A stretch of DNA of 64,000 nucleotides from Phytoseiulus persimilis. Its lineage: Eukaryota; Arthropoda; Arachnida; Mesostigmata; Phytoseiidae. Shown in pieces: positions 62,005-64,000 of this stretch. Where the stretch lies: positions 28,480,723-28,544,722 of the forward strand of contig CM075103.1 in NCBI GenBank assembly GCA_037576195.1. Direction: 5' to 3'. The notes beneath the pieces were generated by a model. The model searched no databases. It was not told the DNA's origin and worked only from the letters and a program-made list of their open reading frames with translations. Numbering within the stretch: position 1 is the first letter of the stretch; every line of letters starts with the position of its first letter. The position numbers were made by a program, and so were the translations under genes.

Positions 62005-62454
62005 TCATCGAAATATCCGGAGACGCTTCGTTCGTTGGTCATTGTTTGAGCGCGGCCCATCGAGACTCCATGCACCTAGTCGCCCGCTGGAAAGTGGACG
62101 AAGTGCTCGACGCGTGCGGGTTTCACCGAAGAGTATCGTGCTCGACTTACCCACCGAGTGTCCGAGCGAAACCCCCCTGAACATCCGCCGGATCCCAACG
62201 ATTGGAGTCTCCGACAAGATAACGAGCTTAGTGGGCCCGCGCACAGTATTTCCGACAAAGCCCCACCGGAGGAGTGGATTGAAGAAAAGCTCGAAGTGCG
62301 GAATCAGATGTGTATTGCCCCCACGTGAGCAATGCGCGCTCGGAGTGTTACGGCTCCGAATGACTTGAGCTGGGACATCGATTTCCCCGAGTCTGTTTAC
62401 GGAGCTTCCCTCTGAGTGAAGAGAGCGAGATGGCCATGACTGAGAGGTCCCCAT
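62005..62454 (-). pseudogene. LINE reverse transcriptase entry region, remnant
   Basis: Residues 71-108 of the 149-codon frame include PTKLVILSETP and RMFRGVSLGHSVGKSSTILF. These follow the LINE RT opening W-(K)-x-A-KLVLL-x-KPGKP and S-x-YRPISLL-x-x-x-GK-x-x-E-x-x. In another frame further on, VHFPAGD may be what is left of GFRPGRS. Confidence 0.48.
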
Positions 62455-62970
62455 CCGGGCTCTGCGGAACCCCTGTCGAGGTCAAGGCTGCTGTATCAGG
62501 AGTGTGCAACGCTGCGAATCCGGAACCCGAGTCGGCCCGATTTTCGGAAGGCTCGGATCGCAGCATCCACGGATGATCGTGGAAATCTGTGATGCAGCAG
62601 TGGAAGCTCAAGGTGTGCTTCCCAAAACAGAGTTTCCCAGAATCTGAGTACCGCTCTCTTCGAAGTTGGGTAGCGAGTGATGTGATCGCGGGCTGAGGAA
62701 AACCAACGAAGATAGCTCCAGAAACAGCATGGGACAATTTTCGATCTGCGACAAAATTCCCTCGTTCAATCATAGGGAACGAATCCGGTGTCCGGAAGGC
62801 GACCTCCGACGTTGGGCGGAATCATTCGATCCGGGATCTCCAGCTGTCTGAGAGGAGCGATTTGGGTCCGACCCGAACGAGATACATGGATAAGATGCAC
62901 GCCGGTGTGCACGCGGGAATCATCTCATGATGTGTGCATCGAATGACTCGGGCGAAGTGCTGACCGTCGG

Positions 62971-63469
62971 TCAGGGGACAACCCGCCTTTCTCGACTGAG
63001 CTTCCGTTTTGAAGATTTCTGAAGATCGTGCGTAGCTGAAAATTCCATGGCTTCGAAGTATGGGTCCAACCGTTCAGGTTCGAGTTTGGGTGACTCATGG
63101 CGAGCTTTGATCAATATCTCTTTAGTGATGAGACGATCCTGAGCGAATGCCTGGAACCCGCTTTTTTCGAGCCTGATGTCAGCATTCGACACGGTGATAT
63201 ACGAGTCGATCAACTCATCTGATTTCTATCGTTATCCGTACGAAACCAATCACCAACTTCATCGGTGATATCGTTGCGAATAATCCCAAGTTTTCCCGGT
63301 TGCATTTCTCTACATTTCTTCTGGCATCTTGCACACTCCATCGGTTCTCTCGACCGAGAATGCCACGTAGCCAGCCTCCCCATCCGAAGTGTTGGCGGGA
63401 GGCAGATTGCGAGCCCTTCCTCGGAGGAGTGCGTCCCACATCGACAACATCAGATTCTGACATGCTCAA
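62971..63469 (-). pseudogene. LINE endonuclease remnant
   Basis: IDSYITVSNADIRLEKSGFQ, followed within six residues by DRLITKEILI, matches the end of LINE endonucleases: (S/W)ID-x-T-x-x-S-x-x-L-x-x-x-x-x-x-W-x-V-x-x-x-x-x-LSDH-x-x-I. The catalytic SDH is replaced by ITK. In the preceding ORF ASRQHFGWGG recalls the N-A-x-S-x-x-WGG motif, about 55 codons upstream as usual. Confidence 0.5.
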
Positions 63470-63800
63470 GTCTCCGACCTCGAACGTGCCAATTCCATGC
63501 GAGCGCTAACTTCACCTCGCTTTCGGTCGCCCTGCTGAGCCCGTCAGCCGCGGGTCTGTCAGCGCTCGGAAATCGTTGAGATTTCTGAACTCGTTCCAAT
63601 TGAGCCATTCATTTCACATCCGTCATTCACGAGATGTTGAAGCGAACTTTGTGTGGGCGGCGAGAACGGTGAACCCCGTTCGTGGAAACAAGCGGAACCA
63701 TCGCCACCAGCGATTTTGCGATAAAAAAGCTAACGCAGGAAGGGAACGATTTGTTTCTCCACCTATTTGGAGCTCTCTCATGGCGTCATTATATTGGTGA

Positions 63801-63816
63801 TCTTTTTTTTTTTTTC
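63801..63816. repeat. Poly-T tract
   Basis: GATC is followed by about 15 T. On the minus strand this reads as a poly-A run. It lies about 330 bp upstream of the minus-strand LINE, so it does not look like that element's tail. Confidence 0.75.
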
Positions 63817-64000
63817 GAATTGCATGGAGTTCCGGCGCTTTCTTCTGAGATTCTCGGCGTGGCTCCCTTTTCAGCTCATCAGTGTCTGGAACCCGCGGCT
63901 TCGAATGCGGGATATCCCCGACACACGAAAAGCTGGAGGATCATCCGAGCAGGAAGGACGACCATGGATCTCCTGTCTGGGAGAATCGAATGATCTCAAA

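Larger units (their letters stand above)
62005..63469 (-). mobile_element. Decayed LINE with endonuclease and reverse transcriptase
   Basis: An apurinic-type endonuclease C-terminal piece (63213-63094), preceded by a probable N-terminal piece (63415-63370), is followed 850 bp downstream on the same strand by the RT entry motif (62245-62133). About 280 codons between these landmarks is normal for Jockey/I/R1-type LINEs. Downstream of 62.0 kb the minus strand turns into purine-rich simple sequence, so the rest of the RT is missing. Confidence 0.52.

Overview
The window reads as nuclear DNA of an invertebrate animal, most likely an arthropod. It has near-balanced base composition with no obvious CpG depletion, long stretches without protein-like ORFs, GT-AG splice sites, and many decayed Ty3/gypsy and LINE retrotransposons. 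A predatory-mite-type (mesostigmatan) genome would fit, but that is inference from composition and transposon content only. I found no operons, CRISPR arrays, rRNA or tRNA genes.

The one host gene I can support lies on the minus strand. A 54-codon first coding exon (59040 to 58879) ends at a clean GTAAGT donor. A second coding exon (42394 to 42138) has a good acceptor and the same phase. Exon 2 carries the conserved stretch just before the first transmembrane segment of T-type (Cav3, Ca-alpha1T) voltage-gated calcium channels, with the family's residue spacing. It ends inside the expected Pro codon, directly against ATATCCTTTT, the textbook 5' splice site of a U12-type AT-AC intron. If correct, intron 1 is about 16.5 kb and intron 2 runs beyond the left part of the window, which would then be mostly intronic.

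Most other recognisable protein signal is degenerate retrotransposon pol, broken by frameshifts and stops but with domains in the right order and often at normal spacing. Minus-strand Ty3/gypsy copies lie at 3.0-5.9 kb (A), 36.5-42.0 kb (B), 44.6-46.4 kb (D) and 49.4-52.4 kb (C). A further RNase H piece (E) lies at 31.1-31.5 kb. Element B is interrupted by a plus-strand integrase piece at 39.4-40.0 kb, which suggests nesting. A minus-strand LINE with endonuclease and reverse-transcriptase pieces fills 62.0-63.5 kb, and plus-strand LINE scraps lie near 30.7 kb and perhaps 58.4 and 61.2 kb. A, B, C and D share the strand of the channel gene.

From 6 to 30 kb there is little I can assign: microsatellites, an AT-rich 40-bp minisatellite at 26.1-26.4 kb, two small plus-strand ORFs near 25.4-25.8 kb, and an ankyrin-like scrap at 28 kb. 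Most long ORFs elsewhere are open in several frames at once and look like chance.
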